The translations under genes and the position numbers were made by a program. Positions 26,828 to 35,138 of a stretch of DNA of 64,000 nucleotides are shown piece after piece; position 1 is the stretch's first letter, and each line of letters begins with the position of its first letter. This DNA comes from Pseudomonadales bacterium. Lineage in GTDB: Bacteria; Pseudomonadota; Gammaproteobacteria; Pseudomonadales; Halieaceae. The DNA lies in contig JACKNV010000009.1 of the NCBI GenBank assembly GCA_024234735.1, forward strand, positions 62,001 through 126,000. The letters are read 5' to 3'. A model generated the notes under the pieces. It did not search any database. It worked only from the letters and a program-made list of their open reading frames with translations, and was not told the DNA's origin.

Positions 26828-27628
26828 TCAGGGCGCACTGAACGGCGGCGAGCTGCGCCGGAACAGGCCGTGCTCGAGAAAGAACACCACCTGCTCCAGC
26901 ACTTCGTCGTTCCACATCATGAAGGTGTGGCCGACGGGCAGTTCGATGAAGTCGGTCATACCGGGCAGTATGGTTTCACTCACCGCAACCGTGCCGTCGC
27001 CGCGCTCCTCGGGCTGCCCCGGCACGAACGGCAGGTAGTTGACAGTGCCGGCGATCACCCCCAGCTCGAAGCCAGCACGGCCCAGGCGGCGCGGTACCGA
27101 TTGCTCGGAGGTGCCCAGTTCCGCCACGGCGGCCGGCAGCAGGGGCTGCAGCAGGCCGAGCGATGCCACGTAATCCGCCATCTGGCTTCCCTGGTTGGGC
27201 GGCCCCAGCATGACCACCCGCTGCAGTCCGGGGATATCGTGCCGGGCGAGATACTGCCTGACCAGGATGCCGCCCAGGGAGTGGGTAACAAAATACACCC
27301 GCTGCAGTTGCAGCGCCGCGCAGCCGGCCAGGCCCTCCCGCACCGCCATATCCGCCAGCTCCGGGATGGAGTGCGTCAACGAGGGATAGGTGGGGCTGAC
27401 AACCTGGTAGCCCGCCTCTTCCAGGTGCCACTGCAGCGCTTTCATGGACCAGGAAGTGCGCCCCAGGCCATGCAACAGCACCACGCAGGATGCACCTTGC
27501 GGCGCGCCCTGCCCCGCGCTTGCCGCCCGGGCCGGCACCCAGGCCGCAGCCAACAACAGCACCAGAACCAGCAACGCGCGGGGCCTGCCTGCTGTCGCAC
27601 CGTTCAACCTGGCCAGCGGCGCTCGCAT
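26828..27628 (-). CDS. Secreted lipase-like alpha/beta-hydrolase
   Basis: A 266-residue protein with a signal peptide (ALLVLVLLLAAAWVPARA, cleavage near residue 36). The motif VVLLHGLGRTSWSM is the oxyanion segment and THSLGGILVRQYL the nucleophile elbow (S about 117). NQGSQMADYV resembles the lid region of PGAP1/lipase-class proteins, and GHTFMMW may give the histidine. Likely periplasmic esterase. The stop of the following lon gene is 9 bp away on its upstream side, so it may be read through from lon. Confidence 0.82.
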   Translation of the reverse strand: MRAPLARLNGATAGRPRALLVLVLLLAAAWVPARAASAGQGAPQGASCVVLLHGLGRTSWSMKALQWHLEEAGYQVVSPTYPSLTHSIPELADMAVREGLAGCAALQLQRVYFVTHSLGGILVRQYLARHDIPGLQRVVMLGPPNQGSQMADYVASLGLLQPLLPAAVAELGTSEQSVPRRLGRAGFELGVIAGTVNYLPFVPGQPEERGDGTVAVSETILPGMTDFIELPVGHTFMMWNDEVLEQVVFFLEHGLFRRSSPPFSAP

Positions 27629-27636
27629 CGCCGGGC

Positions 27637-30063
27637 CTAGTGCAGCGCCTTGTCCACCTGGTGCTCCTGGAACACGCAGTCGAACACCTCGCGGTAGGTG
27701 CGCGCGAAGTGCACGTTGATGCCCTCGCGCAGGTAGTCGGGCAGCTCCTCGAAATCGCGGCGGTTGGCGTGGGGCAGGATCAACTCCATGATCTTGCTGC
27801 GCCGCGCGGCGATGACCTTCTCGCGAATACCGCCCACCGGCAGCACCTGGCCGGTGAGGGTCAGCTCGCCGGTCATGGCCAGCGGCCGCTTGATGCGCTC
27901 CTTGCGGGCCAGCGATACCAGGGCGGTGGCGATGGTGATGCCGGCGCTGGGCCCGTCCTTGGGGGTGGCGCCCTCGGGCACGTGCAGGTGCACCATGCTG
28001 ACATCGAAGAAATCGGGATCGCAGCGGTAGTCCTTGAGATGGCTGACCACATAGCTGTAGGCGATTTCCGCCGACTCGCGCATGACGTCCCCGAGGTTGC
28101 CGGTCATCTTGAAGCCGCGATTGAGGGTGTGCACCTGGGACGATTCGATCGCCAGGGTGGCGCCGCCCATGGCGGTCCAGGCCAGGCCGGTGGCCACCCC
28201 CAGGCCGCGCAGCGGTTTGTCGGGCTGGAACGGCGGCTTGCCCAGCAGGCTGTCGATATCCTTCTTGCCCACCCGCAACTTGTCGTCACCGGCATCGAGC
28301 AGGTTGACGATGGACTTGCGCATGATCCGCGCCAGCTGCTTTTCCAGGGTGCGCACCCCCGCCTCGCGGCAATAGGAATCGATGACGTACTTCAGGGCCG
28401 CCTCGTTGATCTTCAACTGCTCCTCGCCGAGGCCGTGACGCTGCAGCAGGCGCGGCCACAGGTGGTTGCGGGCGATGGCGAGCTTTTCCTCGGCCACGTA
28501 GCCCGACAGGCGCAGGGTTTCCATGCGATCCAGCAGCGGCCCGGGGATGGTGTCCAGCTGGTTGGCGGTGCAGATGAACAACACCTTGGACAGGTCCACC
28601 CGCAGGTCCAGGTAGTGGTCCAGGAACTCGCCGTTCTGCTCCGGGTCCAGCACCTCCAGCAGGGCCGAAGCGGGGTCGCCCTGGAACGACGAGCCGATCT
28701 TGTCGATCTCGTCGAGCATGATCACCGGGTTGGCCACCTTGACCTCTTTCAGGGCCTGCACGAACTTGCCGGGCATGGCGCCGATATAGGTGCGACGGTG
28801 GCCCTTGATCTCGGCCTCGTCGCGCATGCCCCCCAGGCTGAAGCGGTAGAACTCGCGCCCCAGGGCGTCCGCCACCGAGCGGCCTATGCTGGTTTTGCCC
28901 ACACCCGGCGGGCCCACCAGCAACAGGATGGACCCCGAAATCTCGCCCTTGAAGGAGCCCACCGCCAGAAACTCGAGGATGCGGGCCTTCACGTCTTCCA
29001 GCCCCTCGTGCTGCGCCTCCAGCACCTGCCGGGCGTGCTTGAGGTCGAGGCGATCCTCCGTGTAAACACCCCAGGGCACCGAAGTGGCCCAGTCCAGGTA
29101 ATTGCGGGTGACGCCGTATTCCGGCGAGCCGGTTTCCAGCACCGCCAGTTTCTCCAGTTCCTCGTCGATACGCTCGGCGGCCGCCTGCGGCGGCTGCAGG
29201 CCCTCCAGGCGCTGCCGGAACATCTCCACCGCGGTGGTGCGGTCGTCCTTGGAGATGCCCAGCTCCTTCTGGATGACCTTCAACTGCTCGCGCAGGAAGA
29301 ACTCCCGCTGTTGGGCGGACACCTTGTCATTCACCTGGCTGGTGATGCGCCCCTGCAGCTCGGCGAGTTCGCGCTCCTTGCGCAACAGGCCCAGCACTTT
29401 TTCCATGCGCGATACCAGCGGCAGGGTGTCCAGGATCTCCTGCAGGTCGTCCCCGGAGGCAGTGGTGAGGGCCGCGGAAAAATCCGCCAGCAGGCTGGGC
29501 TGGTTGGGACTGAAGTTGGCCAGGTACTGTTTGAGCTCCTCGCTGTACAGGGGGTTGAGGGGCAGCAGCTCGCGGATCTCCTTGATCAGGGCCATGGCGT
29601 AGGCCTTGACCTCGTCGGCATCGCGGTCACCCTGGCTGCGGGGGTACTCCACCTGGACCAGGTACGGGGGTTTGTCGTTCAGCCAGCGAACGATGCGGAA
29701 GCGGCGGATCCCCTGGGCCAGGAAGTGGCCGCGCTGATCGGCCACCGGCGGGCGGTGCAGGCGCACCACGCAGCCGATGTCGGGGAACTGGCGCGGCTCC
29801 ACCGCGGCGGGCCCGGAGCGCTCGACGTAAGACAGGCCGAGCACGCCCTGCCCGGCCTTGCCCAGCGCCTCCAGGGTGGAGCCCCACTCCTGGGGATTGA
29901 TGGCCACCGGCTGCACCTGCCCGGGAAAGAACGGGCGGTTGGGCACAGGCATCAGGTACAGCGTATCCGGCAGCACGTCGTCCACCACTGCCGGGATCGC
30001 CGCCTCGCCCCGTGCGGACATCACCTCGGGGTTGCCGTCCACCGCTTCCTCGCGTTCGCTCAT
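27637..30063 (-). CDS. lon: ATP-dependent protease Lon
   Basis: An 808-residue AAA+ serine protease. The N-terminal substrate domain occupies about residues 30-230. Walker A is LLVGPPGVGKTS (about 385) and Walker B VIMLDEID (about 447). The proteolytic Ser-Lys dyad lies in KDGPSAGITIA (Ser about 706) and GGIREKVIAA (Lys about 749). It degrades misfolded and regulatory proteins in the cytoplasm. A candidate heat-shock (sigma-32) promoter at 30106-30133 fits its known regulation. A giant overlapping plus-strand frame is a high-GC shadow of this gene. Confidence 0.97.
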   Translation of the reverse strand: MSEREEAVDGNPEVMSARGEAAIPAVVDDVLPDTLYLMPVPNRPFFPGQVQPVAINPQEWGSTLEALGKAGQGVLGLSYVERSGPAAVEPRQFPDIGCVVRLHRPPVADQRGHFLAQGIRRFRIVRWLNDKPPYLVQVEYPRSQGDRDADEVKAYAMALIKEIRELLPLNPLYSEELKQYLANFSPNQPSLLADFSAALTTASGDDLQEILDTLPLVSRMEKVLGLLRKERELAELQGRITSQVNDKVSAQQREFFLREQLKVIQKELGISKDDRTTAVEMFRQRLEGLQPPQAAAERIDEELEKLAVLETGSPEYGVTRNYLDWATSVPWGVYTEDRLDLKHARQVLEAQHEGLEDVKARILEFLAVGSFKGEISGSILLLVGPPGVGKTSIGRSVADALGREFYRFSLGGMRDEAEIKGHRRTYIGAMPGKFVQALKEVKVANPVIMLDEIDKIGSSFQGDPASALLEVLDPEQNGEFLDHYLDLRVDLSKVLFICTANQLDTIPGPLLDRMETLRLSGYVAEEKLAIARNHLWPRLLQRHGLGEEQLKINEAALKYVIDSYCREAGVRTLEKQLARIMRKSIVNLLDAGDDKLRVGKKDIDSLLGKPPFQPDKPLRGLGVATGLAWTAMGGATLAIESSQVHTLNRGFKMTGNLGDVMRESAEIAYSYVVSHLKDYRCDPDFFDVSMVHLHVPEGATPKDGPSAGITIATALVSLARKERIKRPLAMTGELTLTGQVLPVGGIREKVIAARRSKIMELILPHANRRDFEELPDYLREGINVHFARTYREVFDCVFQEHQVDKALH

Positions 30064-30105
30064 CTGTGCTCCAGGCTCTTGTCCGAGATCAATTCAATCT
30101 GCTCT

Positions 30106-30133
30106 ATATTGGGGCCGGACGCCGATTTTCAAG
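30106..30133 (-). promoter_or_regulatory. Sigma-32-like heat-shock promoter of lon
   Basis: Read on the minus strand, CTTGAAA (30133-30127) is followed after 12 bp by CCCCAATAT (30114-30106), close to the sigma-32 consensus CTTGAAA-N12-15-CCCCATNT. It ends 43 bp before the lon start, the expected place. Directly visible match; use is inferred. Confidence 0.65.
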
Positions 30134-30223
30134 CTCGGCCGCTCCCGGGCCGTGCACCGCAGGGACCTCGAGCGGTATACTGCTGCCTCCCGGGGCAGCA
30201 CCCAGACAGGAGAGGACCAGGCA

Positions 30224-31498
30224 GTGCACATAGACCAACTTTCTACCGCCGAACTGGAGCAGCAACTCGCTGCGCTGGAGGCCCGCTATGCCGAACTCGG
30301 GCAACTGGAACTGGCGCTGGACCTGACCCGCGGCAAACCCTGCAGCGAACAGGTCGCGCTATCCGACGGGCTGGACGGCGTCCTCGCCGGCAACTACCTC
30401 AGCGGCGGCGTCGATACCCGCAACTACGGCGGCCTGGAAGGCCTGGCGGAGGCCAGGGCGCTGTTCGGTTCGGTGCTCGGCCTGCCCCCGGAGGAGACCC
30501 TGGTCGGCGGCAACTCCAGCCTGACCATGATGTACCAGGTGGTCGATTTCGCCCTCAGCGAGGGCCTGCGGGGCCCGCAATCCGCCTGGGGCAACAGCGA
30601 CACGGTGAAATTCCTGTGCCCGTCACCGGGCTACGACCGCCACTTCGCCATCTGCGAGCACCTGGGCATCGACATGATCCCGGTACCCATGCTGGACAGC
30701 GGCCCGGACATGGACGCGGTGGAAGCGCTGCTGCGGGAGGACCCCGCCATTGTCGGCATCTGGTGCGTGCCCCGCTTCTCCAACCCCACCGGCTGTACCT
30801 ACAGCGATGCCACCGTGGAGCGCATGGCCGCCCTGCCGAGGCTCGCCGGGGAGCACTTCCTGGTCATGTGGGACAATGCCTACGCGGTACATACCCTCTA
30901 CGACGACGCCCCGCAGCTGGCTTCGATCGCCGAGTACTGCCGGGCCCAGGGCACCCTGGACAATGTGTTCCAGTTCGGCTCGACCTCGAAGATCACCCAT
31001 GCCGGTGCCGGCGTGGCCTTCATGGGCAGCAGCCCGGCCAACCTGGCGGCGTTCTGCAGGCACCTGGGTTACCAGAGCATCGGCCCGGACAAGGTGAACC
31101 AGTTGCGCCACGTGCGCTTCCTGCAGGATCGCGAGCGCCTGGCGGCCCACATGGCGCGCCACGCGGCCATCATCCGGCCGCGCTTCGAGAGCGTGCTGCA
31201 GACCCTGGAAAAGGAGCTGGCGGGTACCGGCATGGGCAGCTGGACCAGCCCCCGGGGAGGCTACTTCATCTCCTTCGACACCCTGCCCGGCCTGGCCCGC
31301 GAGGTGGTGCGCCTGGCCGGCGATATCGGGGTGAAGCTGACCCCCGCCGGGGCCACCTTCCCGTACGGCGAGGATCCCCAGGACTGCAATATCCGCCTGG
31401 CGCCCACCTTCCCCCCCGCCCCGGCGGTGGAGGCCACGGTGGAAGCCTTCGTGGTCTGCGTGCAACTGGCCTCGGTGCGCCAGCGACTGGGTACTTAA
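30224..31498 (+). CDS. PLP-dependent aminotransferase, C. glutamicum AspAT type
   Basis: A 424-residue class I/II aminotransferase with GTG start preceded by AGGAGAGGA. The sequence LTRGKPCSEQVALS near residue 27, YGGLEGLAEARALFG and GGNSSLTMMYQ belong to the Asp_aminotransf (PF12897) group, described for a Corynebacterium aspartate aminotransferase. The PLP lysine is in FGSTSKITHAGAG (about residue 262). Divergent from lon. Substrate probably aspartate or related amino acid; MocR-like DNA-binding domain absent. Confidence 0.88.
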   Translation: MHIDQLSTAELEQQLAALEARYAELGQLELALDLTRGKPCSEQVALSDGLDGVLAGNYLSGGVDTRNYGGLEGLAEARALFGSVLGLPPEETLVGGNSSLTMMYQVVDFALSEGLRGPQSAWGNSDTVKFLCPSPGYDRHFAICEHLGIDMIPVPMLDSGPDMDAVEALLREDPAIVGIWCVPRFSNPTGCTYSDATVERMAALPRLAGEHFLVMWDNAYAVHTLYDDAPQLASIAEYCRAQGTLDNVFQFGSTSKITHAGAGVAFMGSSPANLAAFCRHLGYQSIGPDKVNQLRHVRFLQDRERLAAHMARHAAIIRPRFESVLQTLEKELAGTGMGSWTSPRGGYFISFDTLPGLAREVVRLAGDIGVKLTPAGATFPYGEDPQDCNIRLAPTFPPAPAVEATVEAFVVCVQLASVRQRLGT

Positions 31499-31544
31499 TA
31501 GCGCAACGCCTCGCTACGAAGCCGAAATCAAGGATCCGGGCGGG

Positions 31545-31591
31545 GAAGCCTTTTCGAATGCGAGTATCGGGGAAGCAAGCGGAAAGGCTTC
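31545..31591. repeat. Inverted repeat between convergent genes
   Basis: GAAGCCTTT (31545-31553) and AAAGGCTTC (31583-31591) are a perfect 9-bp inverted repeat with 29 bp between. It lies between the convergent aminotransferase and the unknown gene at 31633, where a transcription barrier is useful, but it lacks the T-run of an intrinsic terminator. Confidence 0.35.
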
Positions 31592-31632
31592 ACCGGCCGG
31601 GGCCGATAGCAAGCGCTAATCCTGGAAGCACC

Positions 31633-32115
31633 TCAGTGAGGGTTGTCCGGATCCAGGTCGAAGGTTTCCAGCAGCCAGTCGTAGTACAGGCCGCTGGAAA
31701 GGAAATCCAGGTAGATTTCATTGACCAGTGCCAGCAACCTGCGGGTGGCGTATTCCACGTCACCGTCGCGCACCTGCAGGGTGAGGGCCACCTCTCCGTC
31801 GCGGTTATAGGTGCTGATGCCGACCTTGTCAGGGGCGCAGCGCCGGTGGTCCGGCAGGGCGCCATCCTGGCGCGCCCGCAGCCAGGCCTTCAACTCGCGG
31901 TACATCGGCGAGCCGGCCGGCACGGCGGGCAGCACGCAGGGCAGGCGCAGGGTCTGGCGGCGCTGGTTCCAGTGCACCTGGAACAGCTGCCCGCGGTGCC
32001 AGCGCAGCCGGTACTCACCGTTGCCGCCGCGCGTCTCGCGGCGGCTGAAGGCGCCGAACACACCCCGGCCAGCATAGTCCTGCAACAGCTCACCCACCTG
32101 CACAGCGGCACTCAT
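31633..32115 (-). CDS. Conserved hypothetical protein, third gene of the ThDP operon
   Basis: A 160-residue soluble protein whose ATG overlaps the TGA of the ThDP-enzyme gene by one base, so it is translated with it. No signal peptide or membrane segment. Recognisable stretches are LLQDYAGRGVFGAFSR, KVGISTYNRDGEVAL and a C-terminal LVNEIYLDFLSSGLYYDWLLETFDLDPDNPH, which looks conserved but which I cannot assign. Position suggests a cytoplasmic role connected with the exported enzyme, or chance clustering. Confidence 0.65.
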   Translation of the reverse strand: MSAAVQVGELLQDYAGRGVFGAFSRRETRGGNGEYRLRWHRGQLFQVHWNQRRQTLRLPCVLPAVPAGSPMYRELKAWLRARQDGALPDHRRCAPDKVGISTYNRDGEVALTLQVRDGDVEYATRRLLALVNEIYLDFLSSGLYYDWLLETFDLDPDNPH

Positions 32116-34106
32116 CAGTGGGCGACGGCCCCCACCCCGGGTTCGGCGTTGAGGGAGATGCCCGGGGGATAATCCCGGGGCGAGGTGAACTCCTTGATCG
32201 CCTGGCAGTTGATCAGGCTGGACACCTTCTCGTCGCGGGCCAGTTTATAGGCCCGGGCCAGGGCCGCGCGGAAGTCCTCCGGCGTGCTCACATAGACCCC
32301 GTTGGCGCCCAACCCCTGGGCCATCTGGTCGTAGCGCAGGTGCTCCTGGAACAGGTACATCTGCAGGGAGCGGGCGGAGCGGGCGGCATTGGTCCACACC
32401 CCCCAGGCGTTGTTGTTGTAAACGATGGTAATGGTGGGCCAGCCATACTTGCTGGCGGTATCCAGCTCGAACATGCTGTAGGCCACCCCGGCATCGCTGG
32501 TGATGCAGATAGTGGGCGCCCCCTCGTAGCCTTTCTGGGGGCCGACACCGCGCTGCACCGCCGCGCACACGCCCATCATCATGGCCATGTCCGGGCCGAT
32601 GGCGCCGTACTGGTAGGGTGGCACGATCGACTGCCCGGGGCGCTGCGCCCGCAGGTAGCGACCGGCGAAAATACCGCTGGTCCAGCCACCGCCGCCGGTG
32701 ACGATCGCCTGCGGGTCTTCGGTTTCCGTGTCGATGAAATGCTGGGTGTCCCGGGCGATCACCGCCGGGTGCAGGTAGCCGGTCTTCTTGCTGTAGCCCA
32801 GGCCGAGCTGGTAGGTCTCGTCGATATGGGCCTGGTAGGCTTTCTTCGCCTTGGCGATCTCGTCCACCCAGGCGGGGCGCTTGCGGCTCTTGCTGGCATC
32901 CTGCAGGGCCTCGAGGAACAGCCTGGCATCGCTGACCACTCCCAGGTCCAGCGGCCAGTTGCGGCCCAGGTCCTCCTGCACCGGGTGGGCGCGTATCGCC
33001 TTGATCTCGGGGTTGAAGCGGTACTCGCCTGGGCTGGGCATGCAGTACTGGCCGACGAAGATCACCAGGTCGGCGCTGAGCAGGGCGTCGGGCGCCGCCA
33101 TGACGCACAGGCGGTGGCCATCGGGGAAGGCCCCGCGGGTCGGCCCCGAGGTGGCCACGGCGATATCGCCTTTCTCGGCGACCTTGCGCAGCGCCTCCCA
33201 GCCCTCGCGCTGGAACACCCCCTGCCCGGCCACGATCAGCGGCCGTTCGGACTTGCCGAGCATTTTCACCACCTGGGCCATCTCCGCGTCCCCCGGGTAG
33301 GCCCTGGAGGTGCTGCGATACTGGCTCTTGTCGTAGAAATCCTTGAGCTCGTCGGGATTCCGGAAGCGGGCGCGGGCCACCTCCGCGGGAAAGTCCAGGT
33401 GCACCGGACCGGGCACCCCGGATTTCAGGTGGCGGAAGGCAAAGCCACCGTACTCGTGCACCCGCGTGGGGTCGATCAGGCGCTTGCCGTACTTGCGGAT
33501 ACCCTCGGTCTGGGGCTGCTGGTAGCCTGTCTGGATAAACGCCTCGCGATCATCGCCGGCAATCGTCATATTGCTGGCCAGCACCAGCAGCGGCGTGCGC
33601 GCCGCATCGGCCGCGGCGATGTTCATGATCATATTGGTGAAGCCCGGCCCCTCGGTGCCGGAAGTCGCCACCACCTGGCCGGTGGCGCGGGAAAAGCCGT
33701 CGGCCATCGCGCACATCGAGCTCTCCATGCGACCGCCGTAGGCGGGTATGCCGGCGGCCGCCAGGGCGTTGATGACCGTATAGTTCCCCGGGCAGCAGAA
33801 CAGGCCCGCCAGTTCCTCCTTGACGCACAGCTGGGCAAAGACCTCGGCGCCGCTCATGCCACGGCCCTCGAATTTCGGGGTGACCGGCGCCTCTTCCAGC
33901 GAGGCGGTGAAATCGGCGGGAATAGTGATCGAGGGAATACTGACCTTGCCCAGATCGACCTGGTCGGCACTGAAGGCCCGGGCGCCGGCCCCGGCGGCTA
34001 CCGCCGCGCCTACCCCGGCGGCGGACTTGCGCAGGAAGTCGCGGCGCGAACCGCCGTCCTCGTTGCGCTGTTCGCCTGCCGGTTGCGGGTTTTGTTGCTC
34101 ATCCAT
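32115..34106 (-). CDS. Tat-exported thiamine-diphosphate-dependent enzyme
   Basis: A 663-residue acetolactate-synthase-fold enzyme. The twin-arginine signal SRRDFLRKSAAGVGAAVAAGAGA (RR at 21-22) marks export of a folded, cofactor-loaded protein. The catalytic glutamate is at about E128 in GRMESSMCAMADGFSRATG. The ThDP-Mg site appears as SDAGVAYSMFEL followed by NNNAWG, a variant of the usual GDG...NN. The central domain (PLIVAGQGVFQREGW) may bind a nucleotide. Gene order cytochrome c - this gene - unknown protein (50 bp and overlap) suggests a periplasmic oxidative decarboxylase or dehydrogenase passing electrons to cytochrome c. The substrate is unknown. Oxalyl-CoA decarboxylase- and benzaldehyde-lyase-like relatives are alternatives. 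Confidence 0.85.
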   Translation of the reverse strand: MDEQQNPQPAGEQRNEDGGSRRDFLRKSAAGVGAAVAAGAGARAFSADQVDLGKVSIPSITIPADFTASLEEAPVTPKFEGRGMSGAEVFAQLCVKEELAGLFCCPGNYTVINALAAAGIPAYGGRMESSMCAMADGFSRATGQVVATSGTEGPGFTNMIMNIAAADAARTPLLVLASNMTIAGDDREAFIQTGYQQPQTEGIRKYGKRLIDPTRVHEYGGFAFRHLKSGVPGPVHLDFPAEVARARFRNPDELKDFYDKSQYRSTSRAYPGDAEMAQVVKMLGKSERPLIVAGQGVFQREGWEALRKVAEKGDIAVATSGPTRGAFPDGHRLCVMAAPDALLSADLVIFVGQYCMPSPGEYRFNPEIKAIRAHPVQEDLGRNWPLDLGVVSDARLFLEALQDASKSRKRPAWVDEIAKAKKAYQAHIDETYQLGLGYSKKTGYLHPAVIARDTQHFIDTETEDPQAIVTGGGGWTSGIFAGRYLRAQRPGQSIVPPYQYGAIGPDMAMMMGVCAAVQRGVGPQKGYEGAPTICITSDAGVAYSMFELDTASKYGWPTITIVYNNNAWGVWTNAARSARSLQMYLFQEHLRYDQMAQGLGANGVYVSTPEDFRAALARAYKLARDEKVSSLINCQAIKEFTSPRDYPPGISLNAEPGVGAVAH

Positions 34107-34156
34107 GCTTGTTCTCCTTATCGATTGCTGTTCAGCTGGCGGCCAGGTGCCGCCCG

Positions 34157-34534
34157 CTAGTTTTCCCAGAGCGTCTTGACGAAATACACCAGGTCCCAGA
34201 CCGCGTCATCGCTGCCCAGCTTGGCACGCCAGGCGGGCATGGCCACGCCGGCGCCGTTGGCGATGCTGTTGTAGATTTCCTGGTCGGTACTGCCGCTGTA
34301 ATAGTAGGCGGGCTGGGTCAGGTCGGTGGCGTCGGAAATGACGTCGACCTGGGCGCGCCCGTCGCGGCCGTGGCACTCGGTGCAGTACTGCTGGAACAAC
34401 TGCGCGCCGCGCTCCACGGCGGCGGCATCGTCAGGCGGGGGATCCTGCGCCAGCGCGGGACACATCGCGGTCGCGCCCAGCGCGATCGCCAGGACCCGGG
34501 CACCGGCTCCTGGCAGGGGGAAAGGCAAGCGCAT
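34157..34534 (-). CDS. Periplasmic c-type cytochrome
   Basis: A 125-residue protein with a signal peptide ending PALAQ (about residue 30). One heme-binding motif CTECH (C51, C54, H55) and a methionine ligand in VAMPAW (about M99) define a small class I cytochrome c. Only one heme. It precedes the Tat-exported ThDP enzyme by 50 bp on the same strand, where AAGGAG precedes the enzyme start, so it is the probable electron acceptor. Confidence 0.92.
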   Translation of the reverse strand: MRLPFPLPGAGARVLAIALGATAMCPALAQDPPPDDAAAVERGAQLFQQYCTECHGRDGRAQVDVISDATDLTQPAYYYSGSTDQEIYNSIANGAGVAMPAWRAKLGSDDAVWDLVYFVKTLWEN

Positions 34535-34622
34535 GGTCGTTCTCCTGTGGTGGGGTTAGGGGCATCATAGTACCTGCCGGGAAGCCCGCGGGAAACTCCC
34601 GGGAGGAACGCCGCGCGGGGAC

Positions 34623-34961
34623 TTATTCCTCCTGGCCGCGCTGCCCCGGCGAGCCGCCGGCAAAGGGGAAACTGGCGACGTTGCCGCCCTGGGCGTCGGA
34701 CACCTTGCCGCTGCCCTCCTTGTCCACCTCGTCGATGCGGATGATCGCCTGCAGCGGAATATAGCTGCGCTTGACGCCGCTGAACTCGTTCTTGAGCTTC
34801 TCTTCGCCAGGGTCCACCACGATCCTGGAGCGCTCCCCGAAGACGAATTCCTCCACTTCGATGAAGCCCCACATATCGCTCTGGTAGATTTGCCTGGCGA
34901 ACACCTCGAATACCTGGTTGCCGTTCTGGAAAATCACCTTGTAGACGGGCTGGCTTGCCAT
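34623..34961 (-). CDS. DUF1820 family protein
   Basis: A 112-residue protein starting MASQPVYKVIFQNGNQVFEVFARQIYQSD, the typical DUF1820 opening, with FIEVEEFVFGERSRIVVDPGEEKLKNEF following. The family is widespread in gammaproteobacteria, often beside miaB as here (divergent), and has no established function. The C-terminal tail (GGSPGQRGQEE) is low complexity. Confidence 0.9.
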   Translation of the reverse strand: MASQPVYKVIFQNGNQVFEVFARQIYQSDMWGFIEVEEFVFGERSRIVVDPGEEKLKNEFSGVKRSYIPLQAIIRIDEVDKEGSGKVSDAQGGNVASFPFAGGSPGQRGQEE

Positions 34962-35088
34962 GCTGTCCTCATTCGATGCCGCGCCGGGGCAGGCGCCCCG
35001 CGTTGCACACCTGTCTCAAAAAGGGCGGCAATATTACCACCGTGTAGCCAGAATACCAGTCGGGCTGGGTTTGCACGAGGTTCCCCTG

Positions 35089-35094
35089 TATAAT
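35089..35094 (+). promoter_or_regulatory. TATAAT -10 box upstream of miaB
   Basis: A perfect TATAAT lies 50 bp before the GTG start of miaB. The -35 region is weak (no good hexamer 17 bp upstream), so an activator or sigma contact elsewhere may be needed. A start site near 35101 would leave only 11 bases before the alternative ATG at 35112, which supports the GTG at 35139. Confidence 0.45.
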
Positions 35095-35138
35095 CCGCAG
35101 CCCTTTCCAGTATGGCCCAGTACGCGGCGATCCACCTT

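Noticed and set aside
27490..32172. Very long plus-strand open frame (1560 codons) opposite lon
   Set aside because: It is a codon-bias shadow: it lies antisense to lon and runs out of frame through the aminotransferase and beyond. No domain, and lon is clearly the real gene.
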